The position numbers were made by a program, and so were the translations under genes. Below are positions 17,203-27,014 of a DNA stretch of 64,000 nucleotides, piece by piece. Source of the DNA: Streptomyces niger (GTDB lineage: Bacteria > Actinomycetota > Actinomycetes > Streptomycetales > Streptomycetaceae); the NCBI RefSeq assembly GCF_000718305.1, contig NZ_JOFQ01000002.1:310001-374000 (forward strand). The letters run 5' to 3'. Position 1 is the first letter of the stretch. Each line of letters begins with the position of its first letter. The notes under the pieces were generated by a model that saw nothing but the letters and a program-made list of their open reading frames with translations, did no database searches and had not been told where the DNA came from.

Positions 17203-18711
17203 GTGTCGGCAACCGAGACCATTCACGTAGACGGGGTGTGGCGTAGTGCTGCATCCGACGCCACGCGGGAGGTCCTCGACCCCGCCGATGCGACGGTGTT
17301 CGCCACCGTGTCGGAAGGCGGCGTCGAGGACGTGGACGCGGCCGTCGCCGCGGCGAAGCGCGCCTTCGACGGCGGGCAGGGGGAGTGGCCCCGTACGCAG
17401 GCGGCCGAGCGGGCCGCGCTGCTGCGCCGGGTCGCCGACCTGCTGCAGCGGGACCGCGAGGAGATCGCGCTCATCGAGAGCCGCGACACCGGCAAGACGC
17501 TGGAGGAGGGCCGTGTCGACGTCGACGACGTGACCAACGCCTTCCGGTACTTCGCCGACCTGGTGATGAACGAGAGCGGCGGGCGGGTCGTCGACGCGGG
17601 CAGCGAGGACGTGCACAGCGTCGTCGTGTACGAGCCGGTCGGCGTGTGCGCGATGATTACGCCCTGGAACTATCCGCTGCTGCAGGCCAGCTGGAAGGTC
17701 GCCCCGGCGATCGCGGCCGGCAACACCTTCGTGATCAAGCCCAGCGAGGTCACGCCGATGTCCACCGTGCACCTGGTGAAGCTGCTGGTGGAGGCCGGGC
17801 TGCCGCAGGGCGTCGCGAACATCGTCACCGGCGCCGGCGTGCCCGTCGGGCAGCGGCTGGCCGAGCACCCGGACGTGGATCTCTTCTCCTTCACGGGTGG
17901 TCTGGTCAGCGGTACCAAGGCCGGTGCGGCCGCGGTGTCCGGTGCGAAGAAGATCGCGCTGGAGCTGGGCGGCAAGAACCCGAACGTGGTGTTCGCCGAC
18001 GCGTGTGCCACGGATGAGGAGTTCGACACCGCTGTTGACCAGGCGCTGAACGCCGCCTTCATTCACAGCGGGCAGGTCTGCTCCGCCGGTGCGCGGCTGA
18101 TCATCCAGGCCTCGGTCAAGGACCGCTTCGTCGCCGAGCTGGCCCGCCGCGCCGAGCGCATCAAGCTCGGCCGGGGCACCGAAGAGGGTGTCGAGTGCGG
18201 CCCGCTCGTCTCCCAGCAGCAGCTCGACAAGGTCGAGGCGTACGTCGAGTCCGCGCTCAAGGAAGGCGCCCGGCTGCGCTGCGGCGGCTCCCGCCCGAAG
18301 CCCAGCGAGACGCGCCCCGAGGGCGGCTACTTCTACCAGCCGACCATCCTGGACCAGTGCCACCGCGACATGAAGGTGGTCCGCGAGGAGACCTTCGGGC
18401 CGATCCTGACGGTGGAGACCTTCACCACCGAGGACGAGGCCGTCGCGCTCGCCAACGACACCGAGTACGGCCTGGCCGGCGCGGTGTGGTCCGGTGACAC
18501 CGCGCGCGCCCGCCGGGTCGCGGCCCGGCTGCGGCACGGCACCGTCTGGATCAACGACTACCACCCCTACCTGCCGCAGGCCGAGTGGGGCGGCATGGGC
18601 AAGTCCGGCATCGGCCGCGAGCTCGGCCCGGCCGGCCTGGACGAGTACCGCGAGTCCAAGCACATCTACGAGAACCTGCGCCCGGAGCCGGTGCGCTGGT
18701 TCGCGGGCTGA
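17203..18711 (+). CDS. betB: betaine aldehyde dehydrogenase family protein
   Basis: A 502-residue NAD(P)-dependent aldehyde dehydrogenase, expected to oxidise betaine aldehyde to glycine betaine in the cytoplasm. It shows PWNYP (Asn156), the cofactor motif FTGG where FTGS is usual, the ELGGKNP motif with the general-base Glu254, and the catalytic Cys293 in GQVCSAG. The length is normal for the family. The start is a GTG. It is followed by a choline oxidase-like gene and an osmoprotectant ABC importer on the same strand, which supports the betaine assignment over other aldehyde dehydrogenases. About 300 bp separate it from the next gene. Confidence 0.9.
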   Translation: MSATETIHVDGVWRSAASDATREVLDPADATVFATVSEGGVEDVDAAVAAAKRAFDGGQGEWPRTQAAERAALLRRVADLLQRDREEIALIESRDTGKTLEEGRVDVDDVTNAFRYFADLVMNESGGRVVDAGSEDVHSVVVYEPVGVCAMITPWNYPLLQASWKVAPAIAAGNTFVIKPSEVTPMSTVHLVKLLVEAGLPQGVANIVTGAGVPVGQRLAEHPDVDLFSFTGGLVSGTKAGAAAVSGAKKIALELGGKNPNVVFADACATDEEFDTAVDQALNAAFIHSGQVCSAGARLIIQASVKDRFVAELARRAERIKLGRGTEEGVECGPLVSQQQLDKVEAYVESALKEGARLRCGGSRPKPSETRPEGGYFYQPTILDQCHRDMKVVREETFGPILTVETFTTEDEAVALANDTEYGLAGAVWSGDTARARRVAARLRHGTVWINDYHPYLPQAEWGGMGKSGIGRELGPAGLDEYRESKHIYENLRPEPVRWFAG

Positions 18712-19008
18712 CCCGCTCGCGATGACCGGGTGGGCCGCAGCACCGTCGCGGCCCGCCCGGCCACCCGCAGCCCGCAAGGGCACCCGCAGCCCGCCCCTCC
18801 GCGCGGGCCCGGCCGCATCCCGTACCCGGTGACAGGCCCGGCCCGCCCCCCGAATTTCCCGGCCGCAAGGACGCGGCCCAGCGGACCCGCAGCCCCGCAG
18901 AGCGACCACCGCTCGCGCACGCCGGGCGCTCCCGCCCACCGGCCGAGCGCCTCCGCTCTCCAGCACTGCGCAACCGCACGCACGTTGAAAAACCACAAGG
19001 AGCTACCC

Positions 19009-20571
19009 ATGCCTCCCGCAGCAGCGAAGAAGATGTCAGCGGACTACGTGATCGTCGGTGGCGGCACCGCAGGTTCGGTGATCGCCTCCCGCCTGACCGA
19101 GGACCCGAACGTCACGGTCGCCGTCATCGAGGGCGGCCCGAGCGACATCGACCGCGAGGACGTGCTGACGCTGCGCAAGTGGCTCGGCCTGCTCGGCGGC
19201 GACCTGGACTACGAGTACACGACCACCGAGCAGCCGCGCGGCAACTCGCACATCCTGCACAGCCGCGCCAAGGTCCTCGGCGGCTGCTCGTCGCACAACA
19301 CCCTGATCTCCTTCAAGCCGCTGCCGTCCGACTGGGACGAGTGGGAGGCCGCGGGCGCCAAGGGCTGGAACGCCAAGGCGATGGACCCGTACTTCGGCAA
19401 GCTGCGCAACAACATCGTGCGGGTGGCCAAGAAGGACCAGAACGAGATCGCCACGGACTGGATCGAGGCCACCAAGACCGCCCTGGGCGTGCCCGAGGTC
19501 GTCGGCTTCAACGACCAGCCCTTCGAGGAGGGCGTCGGCTTCTTCGACCTCTCCTACCACCCGGAGAACAACAAGCGCTCCTCCGCTTCCGTCGCCTACC
19601 TGCACCCGCACATGGAGGCCGGCGACCGGCCGAACCTGACGCTGCTGCTGGAGACCTGGGCGTACCGGCTGGAGCTGGACGGCACCGTCGCCAAGGGCGT
19701 CCACGTCCGCACCAAGGACGGCGAGGAGATCTACCTGGAGGCCGGCCGCGAGGTGCTGGTATGCGCCGGCGCGGTGGACACCCCGCGGCTGCTGCTGCAC
19801 TCCGGCATCGGTCCGAAGAAGGACCTGGAGGCGCTGGGCATCGAGTGCAAGCTCGACCTGCCGGGCGTCGGCGAGAACCTGATCGACCACCCCGAGTCGG
19901 TCATCGTCTGGGAGACCAACGGGCCGATCCCGGGCAACTCCGCGATGGACTCCGACGCGGGCCTCTTCGTGAAGCGGGACCCGGACCACAAGGGCCCGGA
20001 CCTGATGTTCCACTTCTACCAGATCCCCTTCACCGACAACCCCGAGCGGCTGGGCTACGAGCGCCCCGAGCACGGCGTGTCGATGACCCCGAACATCCCC
20101 AAGTCCCGTGCGCGCGGGCGCCTTTACCTGACCTCCGCCGACCCCGAGGTCAAGCCCGCGCTGGACTTCAAGTACTTCGAGGATGAGGGCGACTACGACG
20201 GGCAGACCCTGGTCGACGGCATCAAGCTGGCGCGCAAGGTCGCGCAGGCCGAGCCGTTCGCCAAGTGGCTCAAGCGCGAGGTGTTCCCCGGTCCGGACGT
20301 GACCGAGGACGCCGAGATCAGCGAGCTCGTGCGCAAGGCCGCGCACACCGTGTACCACCCCGCCGGCACCTGCAAGATGGGCGCCGTCGACGATGAACTC
20401 GCCGTTGTGGACCCGCAGTTGAAGATCCGCGGGCTGAGCGGTATCCGTATCGCGGACGCCTCCGTCTTCCCGACGATGCCCGCCGTGAACCCGATGATCG
20501 GCGTGCTGATGGTGGGGGAGAAGTGCGCCGAAATTCTCACCGAGACCCCGACCCAGGGAGGTGATGCGTGA
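19009..20571 (+). CDS. choline oxidase-type GMC oxidoreductase
   Basis: A 520-residue flavoprotein of the GMC family. The FAD-binding motif [17 protein letters not shown] lies at about residues 13-29. [12 protein letters not shown] carries His96, which matches the His that binds FAD covalently in Arthrobacter choline oxidase. The catalytic His lies in [11 protein letters not shown] and a conserved Asn in [11 protein letters not shown]. This suggests oxidation of choline to betaine aldehyde, or on to betaine, using oxygen rather than a quinone-linked dehydrogenase; that step is inferred. AAGGAG precedes the ATG at 19009. The stop overlaps the ABC ATPase start. The 297-bp gap upstream carries a repeated CACCCGCAGCCCGC at 18762 and 18781. 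Confidence 0.88.
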   Translation: MPPAAAKKMSADYVIVGGGTAGSVIASRLTEDPNVTVAVIEGGPSDIDREDVLTLRKWLGLLGGDLDYEYTTTEQPRGNSHILHSRAKVLGGCSSHNTLISFKPLPSDWDEWEAAGAKGWNAKAMDPYFGKLRNNIVRVAKKDQNEIATDWIEATKTALGVPEVVGFNDQPFEEGVGFFDLSYHPENNKRSSASVAYLHPHMEAGDRPNLTLLLETWAYRLELDGTVAKGVHVRTKDGEEIYLEAGREVLVCAGAVDTPRLLLHSGIGPKKDLEALGIECKLDLPGVGENLIDHPESVIVWETNGPIPGNSAMDSDAGLFVKRDPDHKGPDLMFHFYQIPFTDNPERLGYERPEHGVSMTPNIPKSRARGRLYLTSADPEVKPALDFKYFEDEGDYDGQTLVDGIKLARKVAQAEPFAKWLKREVFPGPDVTEDAEISELVRKAAHTVYHPAGTCKMGAVDDELAVVDPQLKIRGLSGIRIADASVFPTMPAVNPMIGVLMVGEKCAEILTETPTQGGDA

Positions 20572-21698
20572 TGGCCGGCACCGTCATCGGCGCATCCGCC
20601 AACGACAAGTCCCCCGCCGAGCCCGCCGGTTCGGCCTCCGAGCAGGACGCCGTCTTCGCCGTCCGCAACCTGTGGAAGGTCTTCGGGCCCAAGGCCGAGA
20701 AGATCCCGGGGGATGCCTCCCTCACCGAGCTCTCCGCCCAGGAGCTGCGCGAGCGGACCGGCTGCACCGCGGCCGTCCGTGACGTCACCTTCGACGTCAA
20801 GAAGGGCGAGGTCTTCGTCGTCATGGGCCTCTCCGGCTCCGGCAAGTCCACCCTGGTCCGCTGCCTGACCCGGCTCATCGAGCCGACCAGCGGCGACCTG
20901 GAGATGGACGGCGAGGACGTGCGCGGCATGGACAAGTCCGCGCTGCGCGAGCTGCGCCGGCACCGCGCCGCCATGGTCTTCCAGCACTTCGGCCTGTTGC
21001 CGCACCGCTCCGTGCTGGACAACGTGGCGTACGGCCTGGAGATCCAGGGCGTCGGCAAGGCCGAACGCCGCGCCCGGGCCATGGAGATGGTGGAGAAGGT
21101 CGGCCTCGGCGGCCTGGAGCAGCGTCGGCCCGGTCAGCTCTCCGGCGGTCAGCAGCAGCGCGTCGGGCTGGCCCGCGCGCTCACCGTGGACCCCGAGATC
21201 CTGCTCTTCGACGAGCCCTTCAGCGCGCTGGACCCGCTCATCCGGCGTGACATGCAGGAGGAGGTCATCCGCCTGCACAAGGAGGAGGGCCGCACGATGG
21301 TCTTCATCACCCACGACCTCGCCGAGGCCCTGCTGCTCGGCGACCGCATCGCCCTCATGCGGGACGGGAAGATCGTCCAGCTCGGCACCCCCGAGGAGAT
21401 CGTCGGCTCCCCGGCCGACGAGTACGTCCGCGACTTCGTCCGTGACGTGCCGCGCGAGCAGGTCCTGACCGTGCGCCGCGCCATGCGGCCCGCCGAGTCC
21501 GGCGAGGCCGAGGAGGGCGCCGCGCTCGCCCCGGACACGTTGATCTCCGACGCCATCGAGGCCGTGGTCCGCTCCGGCGGCGCGGCGCGCGTCGTCGAGG
21601 ACGGCCGCTGCCTGGGCATCGTGGACCACGCCTGCCTGCTCAACGTGGTCGCCCGGCTCGACGAAGGCGACGCCGCCGAGGGAAAGGCGGTCGCCTGA
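20568..21698 (+). CDS. glycine betaine/proline ABC transporter ATPase
   Basis: A 376-residue ATPase of the OpuAA/ProV family. Walker A is GLSGSGKST at residues 87-95, the signature is [15 protein letters not shown], and Walker B is [12 protein letters not shown]. The extended N-terminus and the C-terminal regulatory segment after residue 290 are typical of this family, although the usual CBS pair is only partly preserved. It powers uptake of betaine or choline together with the permease and lipoprotein downstream. Start choice lies between GTG 20568 and ATG 20571; GGAGG serves both. It overlaps the oxidase stop by 4 bp. Confidence 0.93.
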   Translation: MMAGTVIGASANDKSPAEPAGSASEQDAVFAVRNLWKVFGPKAEKIPGDASLTELSAQELRERTGCTAAVRDVTFDVKKGEVFVVMGLSGSGKSTLVRCLTRLIEPTSGDLEMDGEDVRGMDKSALRELRRHRAAMVFQHFGLLPHRSVLDNVAYGLEIQGVGKAERRARAMEMVEKVGLGGLEQRRPGQLSGGQQQRVGLARALTVDPEILLFDEPFSALDPLIRRDMQEEVIRLHKEEGRTMVFITHDLAEALLLGDRIALMRDGKIVQLGTPEEIVGSPADEYVRDFVRDVPREQVLTVRRAMRPAESGEAEEGAALAPDTLISDAIEAVVRSGGAARVVEDGRCLGIVDHACLLNVVARLDEGDAAEGKAVA

Positions 21699-21877
21699 TG
21701 CATCCCCGTACCGTCCCCACCGTCCCCGTGGCACTGAACCTCAGAGCCCGCCCCGCGGCCGCCCGGCCGCTGACCCTGCGAGGGCTGCGTACCGCGGCCC
21801 GCCGGTACTGGCACGAGGCGCAGCGCGCCGCCGCGCTGAACGTGCCCACCGGTACCGCGAAGCGGGGGCGCGTGTGA
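21698..21877 (+). CDS. 59-residue basic small ORF between transporter ATPase and permease
   Basis: This ORF begins [15 protein letters not shown] and contains RAARRYWHEAQRAAALNVP before its end at KRGRV. Its ATG shares one base with the ATPase stop (TGATG), and its stop overlaps the permease GTG start by 4 bp. It fills the whole gap between the two transporter genes in a third frame. The product is strongly basic with no signal peptide or membrane segment, and its last third could form an amphipathic helix. I do not recognise it. The double overlap suggests it is translated, either as a real small protein or simply to couple permease synthesis to the ATPase. Confidence 0.6.
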   Translation: MHPRTVPTVPVALNLRARPAAARPLTLRGLRTAARRYWHEAQRAAALNVPTGTAKRGRV

Positions 21878-23865
21878 GTGCCGCCACGACCAGCCCCACC
21901 ACCACGCCGGCCGGCGCCTCCGCGCGCGCGGCCCGGCTCACCGCCTCGCTGCGCCGCGGCGCACTCGGCAAGCTCCTGGTCCTCGCCGTCGCCGCGGCGG
22001 TCCTCGTCCCCCTCGTCAGTGGCAAGTGGGCGAGCGGCGTCTGGCCGCACGCGCTGACCGTCGACCTCTCCGGCCCGTTCGGCGACGCCAGCACCTGGAT
22101 CGTGGACAACCGCGACTCGCACTGGCTCTTCGTCTACTTCCTCGGCCACCTCTCCAACGGCGTGGTCGTCTCCGTACGCGCCGTCTACCTCTGCCTCCTC
22201 GCGCTCGGCTGGACCGGCGTGACCGCACTGGTCACCCTCGTCGCCTGGCGCGTGGCCGGGGTGCGCATCGCCGCCACCGCGCTGATCTCGCTGCTGGTCA
22301 GCGGCGTGCTCGGGATGTGGGTGCCGACCATGCAGACCATCGCGCTGATGATCGTCGCGGTGCTCGCCTCGATCGTCGTGGGCGCGGCCCTCGGCCTGGC
22401 CGGCGGCCTCTCGGAGCGGATGTTCCGGCTGCTGCGGCCGGTCCTGGACACCATGCAGGTGCTGCCGGCCTTCGCGTACCTGCTGCCGTTCGTCATGATC
22501 TTCGGCATCGGCGTCCCCGCGGCGCTGCTCGCCACCGTGATCTACGCGGCCCCGCCGATGGCCCGGCTCACCGCGCTCGGCCTGCGCGGCGCCGACGCCG
22601 GCGTCCTGGAGGCCGTCTCCTCGCTCGGCGCCACCGGCCGGCAGCGGCTGCTGTCCGCCCGGCTGCCGCTGGCCCGCAAGGAACTGCTGCTCGGCATCAA
22701 CCAGGCGATCATGATGGCGCTGTCCATGGTGGTCATCGCCTCGATGATCGGCTCGGCCGGCCTCGGTGACCGCGTGTACCAGGCGCTGGCCTCCGTCGAC
22801 GTCGGCTCCGCGCTGGCCGCCTCGATCCCGATCGTGCTGCTGGCCATCGTCATGGACCGCACCACCGCCAAGGCCGGCGAGCGGCTCGGCGCCGACAAGA
22901 GCGCGGGTCCGTCCTGGCTGCGCGGCCGCTTCGTCTGGCCGGCCGTCGCCGTGGTGACCGCGCTCGCGGTGGCCGCGGGCCGGCTCACCGGCTCGCTGGT
23001 CTGGCCGACCGCCTCGGTGGTCGACATCGCGCCGCCGGTGAACCACTTCAAGGAGTGGATGGTGGACCACATCTACTCCGGCATCCCCGTCGTCGGCGGC
23101 ACCGCCGACTGGGCGGCGGGCTTCACCTCCTGGGTGCTCAACCCGCTCCGCGACGGCCTGACCGCGCTGCCCTGGTGGGGCGCGCTGCTGATCGTCGCCG
23201 CCCTCGCCTGGCTGATCGGCACCTGGCGCACCGCGCTGACCGCCACGGTCGCGCTCGCCCTCATCGGCGTGCTGGGCGTCTGGGTACCGTCCATGAACAC
23301 CCTGTCGCAGGTGCTGTCCGCCCTGGTCGTCACGCTGATCGTCGGTATCGGCGTCGGCGTGCTCGCGGCCGGCAGCGCCCGCATGGAGCAGATCCTGCGA
23401 CCGGTGCTGGACATCTGCCAGACCATGCCGCAGTTCGTGTACCTGATCCCGGTGGTCGCGCTGTTCGGCGTGGGCCGCGCCCCGGCCGCCGCGGCGGCCG
23501 TCGTCTATGCGCTGCCCGCCGTCATCCGCATCACCACCCAGGGCCTGCGCCAGGTCAGCCCGGCCGCCATGGAGTCGGCGCAGTCGCTCGGCGCCACCCG
23601 CTGGCAGCAGCTGCGCCAGGTGCAGCTGCCGCTGGCCCGGCCGGCGCTGCTGCTGGCCGTGAACCAGGGCGTCGTGCTGGTCCTCGCCGTCGTCATCATC
23701 GGCGGCCTGGTGGGCGGTGGCGCGCTCGGCTACGACGTCGTCGCCGGCCTGTCCACCGGTGACCTGGGTCTCGGCATGATCTCCGGCATCGCCATCGTCT
23801 GCCTGGGCCTGATGCTGGACCGGGTCACGCAGCCGACGGACCGCCGCGCGGGGAAGGGAGCCTGA
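21874..23865 (+). CDS. double-length glycine betaine ABC transporter permease
   Basis: A 663-residue membrane protein made of two homologous permease halves. Each half has membrane helices and an EAA loop: LEAVSSLGATGRQ-RLLSARLPLA in the first half and MESAQSLGATRWQ-QLRQVQLPLA in the second. Each half also has a WVPTM/WVPSM motif. Most ProW/OpuAB permeases are single-domain homodimers of about 280 residues, so this is a fused heterodimer. It works with the ATPase upstream and the binding lipoprotein 2 bp downstream. The GTG start overlaps the small ORF stop. Confidence 0.93.
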   Translation: MSAATTSPTTTPAGASARAARLTASLRRGALGKLLVLAVAAAVLVPLVSGKWASGVWPHALTVDLSGPFGDASTWIVDNRDSHWLFVYFLGHLSNGVVVSVRAVYLCLLALGWTGVTALVTLVAWRVAGVRIAATALISLLVSGVLGMWVPTMQTIALMIVAVLASIVVGAALGLAGGLSERMFRLLRPVLDTMQVLPAFAYLLPFVMIFGIGVPAALLATVIYAAPPMARLTALGLRGADAGVLEAVSSLGATGRQRLLSARLPLARKELLLGINQAIMMALSMVVIASMIGSAGLGDRVYQALASVDVGSALAASIPIVLLAIVMDRTTAKAGERLGADKSAGPSWLRGRFVWPAVAVVTALAVAAGRLTGSLVWPTASVVDIAPPVNHFKEWMVDHIYSGIPVVGGTADWAAGFTSWVLNPLRDGLTALPWWGALLIVAALAWLIGTWRTALTATVALALIGVLGVWVPSMNTLSQVLSALVVTLIVGIGVGVLAAGSARMEQILRPVLDICQTMPQFVYLIPVVALFGVGRAPAAAAAVVYALPAVIRITTQGLRQVSPAAMESAQSLGATRWQQLRQVQLPLARPALLLAVNQGVVLVLAVVIIGGLVGGGALGYDVVAGLSTGDLGLGMISGIAIVCLGLMLDRVTQPTDRRAGKGA

Positions 23866-23867
23866 CC

Positions 23868-24875
23868 ATGATCCGTACTCGTACGCGTATGCGGACCACG
23901 GCCACGGCCGTCGGCGCGACCGCGCTGACCGGCACCCTGCTGCTGGCCCTCAGCGGCTGCGGCAAGGCCGACATGACCAAGCAGACGTCGCCGTTCGCGG
24001 CGGCGGCCGGCACCAAGACCGTCACCCTCTCCACGCAGACGTGGGTGGGCGCGCAGTCCAACGTCGCGGTCGCCAAGTACCTGCTGGAGCACGAGCTCGG
24101 CTACCGGGTCGACACCGTCCAGGTGGACGAGACCCCGGCCTGGGACGCGCTCAGCCAGGGCCGGGTGGACGCGATCATGGAGGACTGGGGCCACCCCACC
24201 CAGGAGAAGATGTACGTCGACGACAAGAAGACCATCGTCCGCGGTGGCGACCTCGGCGTCGACGGCCACATCGGCTGGTGGGTCCCCAAGTACTGGGCGG
24301 ACAAGCATCCGGACGTCCTGAACTGGAAGAACCTCAACAAGTACGCCAAGCAGCTGAAGACCGCCGAGAGCGGCGACAAGGGCCAGCTGATGGACGGTTC
24401 GCCGTCCTACGTCACCAACGACAAGGCCCTGGTGAAGAACCTCAAGCTGAACTACGAGGTGGTCTTCGCCGGTTCCGAGGCGGCCCAGATCACGCAGATG
24501 CAGCAGTTCGCCAAGGAGAAGAAGCCCTTCCTGACGTACTGGTACGCGCCGCACTGGCTCTTCAACCAGCTGCCGCTGAAGGAAGTCAAGCTTCCGAAGT
24601 ACACGAAGGACTGCGCCGACAAGGGCACCAAGGATCCGACGACGATCGACTGCGCCTATCCGACGACGCCGCTGCAGAAGTTCTTCAACGCCGACTTCGC
24701 CAAGGGCAACAGCTCGGCCGCGAAGTTCCTGAAGAACTTCAAGTGGTCGGTGGGCGACCAGAATTATGTCTCGGAGCTCATCGCCTCCAAGCACATGGCC
24801 CCGGAGGACGCGGCCGCGAGCTGGGTCAAGAAGCACCCGGACGTCTGGCGGAAGTGGCTGCCGAAGAACAAGTGA
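23868..24875 (+). CDS. glycine betaine/choline-binding lipoprotein
   Basis: A 335-residue OpuAC-family substrate-binding protein anchored to the outer face of the membrane. The signal sequence ends in the lipobox LSGC. The mature protein has the two-lobed pattern of the family with Trp-rich ligand segments (TPAWDALSQGRVD, EDWGHP, HIGWWVPKYWADKHPD, YWYAPHWLF), which form the aromatic box that holds the quaternary ammonium group. It is the last gene of the choline/betaine operon, and a strong hairpin follows. Confidence 0.93.
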   Translation: MIRTRTRMRTTATAVGATALTGTLLLALSGCGKADMTKQTSPFAAAAGTKTVTLSTQTWVGAQSNVAVAKYLLEHELGYRVDTVQVDETPAWDALSQGRVDAIMEDWGHPTQEKMYVDDKKTIVRGGDLGVDGHIGWWVPKYWADKHPDVLNWKNLNKYAKQLKTAESGDKGQLMDGSPSYVTNDKALVKNLKLNYEVVFAGSEAAQITQMQQFAKEKKPFLTYWYAPHWLFNQLPLKEVKLPKYTKDCADKGTKDPTTIDCAYPTTPLQKFFNADFAKGNSSAAKFLKNFKWSVGDQNYVSELIASKHMAPEDAAASWVKKHPDVWRKWLPKNK

Positions 24876-24898
24876 CCCGCTGAACGAGCGGTGAGACA

Positions 24899-24932
24899 GC
24901 GGCCGGGCGCCCCCCAGGGGGTGCCCGGCCGC
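24899..24932 (+). terminator. terminator of the betaine operon
   Basis: A perfect 10-bp stem, GCGGCCGGGC with GCCCGGCCGC, extends through a G-T pair and at least four more C-G pairs to a small loop. It lies 24 bp after the lipoprotein stop. There is no U tract. Confidence 0.8.
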
Positions 24933-25094
24933 GGCGATTTCGGGGCGACCGGCGCGTATTCCCTCGGGTAAGACGTGCATCACACGCCCCTACTCGCGCG
25001 TCAACCCCACCTTGGCGGCATAGTAGGGCGGGCCCTGAATGGGGCCATGACAATTTGCCATTCGCACAGTAGGTCATAACGGGGAGTAAGGGTC

Positions 25095-26252
25095 ATGCCA
25101 TCCATACGCCGTACCGCAGCAGCCGCCGTCGCGGTCGCCGCGCTGCTCGTCACCGCCACCGCCTGCGGGCCTGAGGACACCAAGGCCGCGGGCCAGGACA
25201 GCGCGGCGGAGGCCGACGGCTCGTCCGGGTCGCCCAAGCTGCCCAACGGCCTGCCCAAGAGCCTGGACGCCCTCAAGAAGTGGGAACAGGGCGACTGGAA
25301 GAACTGGGACAAGGACACCTGGGCCCGGAAGGCGTCGGAGTTCGCCAACCCGGTCATCAAGGACCTGTGGAAGCCGTCCCGGATGGCGAAGGCCGCGGAC
25401 GCCCCCGTGGTGACCACGCAGAGCACCGAACCCGGCTCGTCGGACCCGGAGCCGCGCGCGGTCACCGCCCAGCAGATCGAGCGCCCGTACCACCAGCACA
25501 TGGCCCCGATCGGGAAGATCTTCTTCGACAGCCCGGACGGCCCCATGGTCTGCTCGGGCACCGTCGTCTCCGACCCGGCCAACCCGGGGAAGTCCAACCT
25601 GGTGTGGACCGCGGGCCACTGCGTGCACTCCGGTAAGAGCGGCGGCTGGATGCGCAACATCGTCTTCGTGCCCTCGTACAACGACAGCGGGCTGCCCGCG
25701 GACCAGGTCGCCGCGTCCTCGCAGCAGAACGTCAGCCCGTACGGCACCTGGTGGGCCGACTGGTCGCAGACCTCCACGCAGTGGATCGACGGCGGCGGCC
25801 ACAGCGGCAACGCCGCCTCCGCCTACGACTTCGCCGTGCTGCACGTGAAGCCGGAGAACGGCGGCGGCAAGTCGCTGGAGGAGACCGTCGGCGCCTCCGT
25901 CCCGGTCTGGTTCGGCGCGCCGCAGGGCAGCGGCGTGACCGGTCTCGACGGCGTCAAGGCCATCGGCTACCCGCAGGCCCCGCCGTACGACGGCGCGAAG
26001 ATGATGAACTGCCTCGACCGGCCCGTGCGGTTGACCATGGCCCCGGCCACCCCGGCCATGCACTGGATCGGCTGCACCATGACCGGCGGCACCTCCGGCG
26101 GCGGCTGGCTCGCCGACCACAACGGCGAACTCTCCCTGGTCTCCAACAGCTCCATCGGCTCGCTGGACCACACCTGGCTGGCCGGGCCGCACCTCGGCCC
26201 GGAGGCCAAGGGCGTCTTCGACGCGATCAGCAAGAAGTTCGCCGGGCAGTGA
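25095..26252 (+). CDS. secreted trypsin-like serine protease
   Basis: A 385-residue extracellular protease. An N-terminal signal sequence ends in VTATAC-G, a loose lipobox with Cys24, so it may be a lipoprotein. A charged, Trp-containing propeptide-like region covers residues 45-130. The protease domain has His175 (WTAGHC), Asp245 (AYDFAVL) and Ser334 (GGTSGGGW), the full catalytic triad of the chymotrypsin fold. The substrate is unknown. It is transcribed alone: an upstream terminator closes the betaine operon and a hairpin separates it from the convergent gene. The ATG follows a GGGGAG site. Confidence 0.88.
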   Translation: MPSIRRTAAAAVAVAALLVTATACGPEDTKAAGQDSAAEADGSSGSPKLPNGLPKSLDALKKWEQGDWKNWDKDTWARKASEFANPVIKDLWKPSRMAKAADAPVVTTQSTEPGSSDPEPRAVTAQQIERPYHQHMAPIGKIFFDSPDGPMVCSGTVVSDPANPGKSNLVWTAGHCVHSGKSGGWMRNIVFVPSYNDSGLPADQVAASSQQNVSPYGTWWADWSQTSTQWIDGGGHSGNAASAYDFAVLHVKPENGGGKSLEETVGASVPVWFGAPQGSGVTGLDGVKAIGYPQAPPYDGAKMMNCLDRPVRLTMAPATPAMHWIGCTMTGGTSGGGWLADHNGELSLVSNSSIGSLDHTWLAGPHLGPEAKGVFDAISKKFAGQ

Positions 26253-26257
26253 CGCGC

Positions 26258-26290
26258 CCGGGGCCGGGCGGTACGCCGCCCGGCCCCCGG
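26258..26290. terminator. bidirectional hairpin between convergent genes
   Basis: A 14-bp GC stem (CCGGGGCCGGGCGG with its complement, one extra C) closes on a TACG loop between the protease stop and the PEP mutase-like stop. It can serve both strands. Confidence 0.8.
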
Positions 26291-26291
26291 C

Positions 26292-27014
26292 TCACTCCGC
26301 CCGCAGCGCCGCCGCCACCCCGCGCAGCGTCTCCGTCGCCGCGTGCTGCAGCCCGCCGCCGAAGGTGACGCGGGACGCGCCCGCGGCGCCCAGCTCGCGC
26401 GGGGCGGGGCCGCCCGGCACGGCCAGGGCGTTGACCGGGGCGCCGATGCCCGCGGCCAGCTCCGGCAGCAGCTCCGGCGGCGCGAGGATCGGGTACACGC
26501 AGTCCGCGCCCGCCGCGACGTACCGCAGCCCCCGTTCGACGGCCGGCCCGGCGCCGGGCACACCCCGCAGGAACGTGTCGATCCGGGCGTTGATCACCAG
26601 CGCGTCCCCGGCGGCGGCCCGCACCTCCGCGAGCCACGCCGCCTGGCGCTCCGGATCGCGCAGGACACCGGTCGCCGCGTCCGAGTCCTCTAGGTTGCAG
26701 CCCACGGCGCCCGCTTCCAGCAGCCGGTCGACCAGCTCCTTGGCGGGCAGGCCGTACCCCGCCTCCACGTCGGCGGTGACCGGCACGTCGACCGCCCGGG
26801 TGATCCGCGCGACGGCCGCGAACATCTCGTCCGCCGGGGTGTGCCCGTCCCCGTACCCCAGGGACTCGCCGATGCCCGCGCTCGGCGTGGCCAGCGCCTC
26901 GAAACCGGCGTCGGCGAAGACCCGCGCGCTCGCGGCGTCCCAGGGGCCGGGCAGCACGAGCGGGTCCCCGGGGGCCCGCCCGTGGTGCAGGGCGCGCAGC
27001 CGCGCCGCCGTCAC
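26292..27014 (-). CDS. isocitrate lyase/PEP mutase superfamily protein
   Basis: A 240-residue cytoplasmic TIM-barrel enzyme. It shows PGPWDAASARVFADAGF at the start of the barrel, the metal-binding TADVEAGYG, and GCNLEDSDAATG, which are typical of the phosphonomutase-like branch. It lacks the KKCGH loop of isocitrate lyase, so C-C or C-P bond chemistry on a 2-oxo acid is likely but the substrate is unknown. The start overlaps the AhpD-like stop by 4 bp, so the two are co-translated. Confidence 0.85.
   Translation of the reverse strand: MTAARLRALHHGRAPGDPLVLPGPWDAASARVFADAGFEALATPSAGIGESLGYGDGHTPADEMFAAVARITRAVDVPVTADVEAGYGLPAKELVDRLLEAGAVGCNLEDSDAATGVLRDPERQAAWLAEVRAAAGDALVINARIDTFLRGVPGAGPAVERGLRYVAAGADCVYPILAPPELLPELAAGIGAPVNALAVPGGPAPRELGAAGASRVTFGGGLQHAATETLRGVAAALRAE

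Noticed and set aside
19036..20358. Open frame of 440 codons opposite the choline oxidase gene
   Set aside because: The opposite strand carries a complete GMC oxidoreductase; this frame is a third-position GC artefact.
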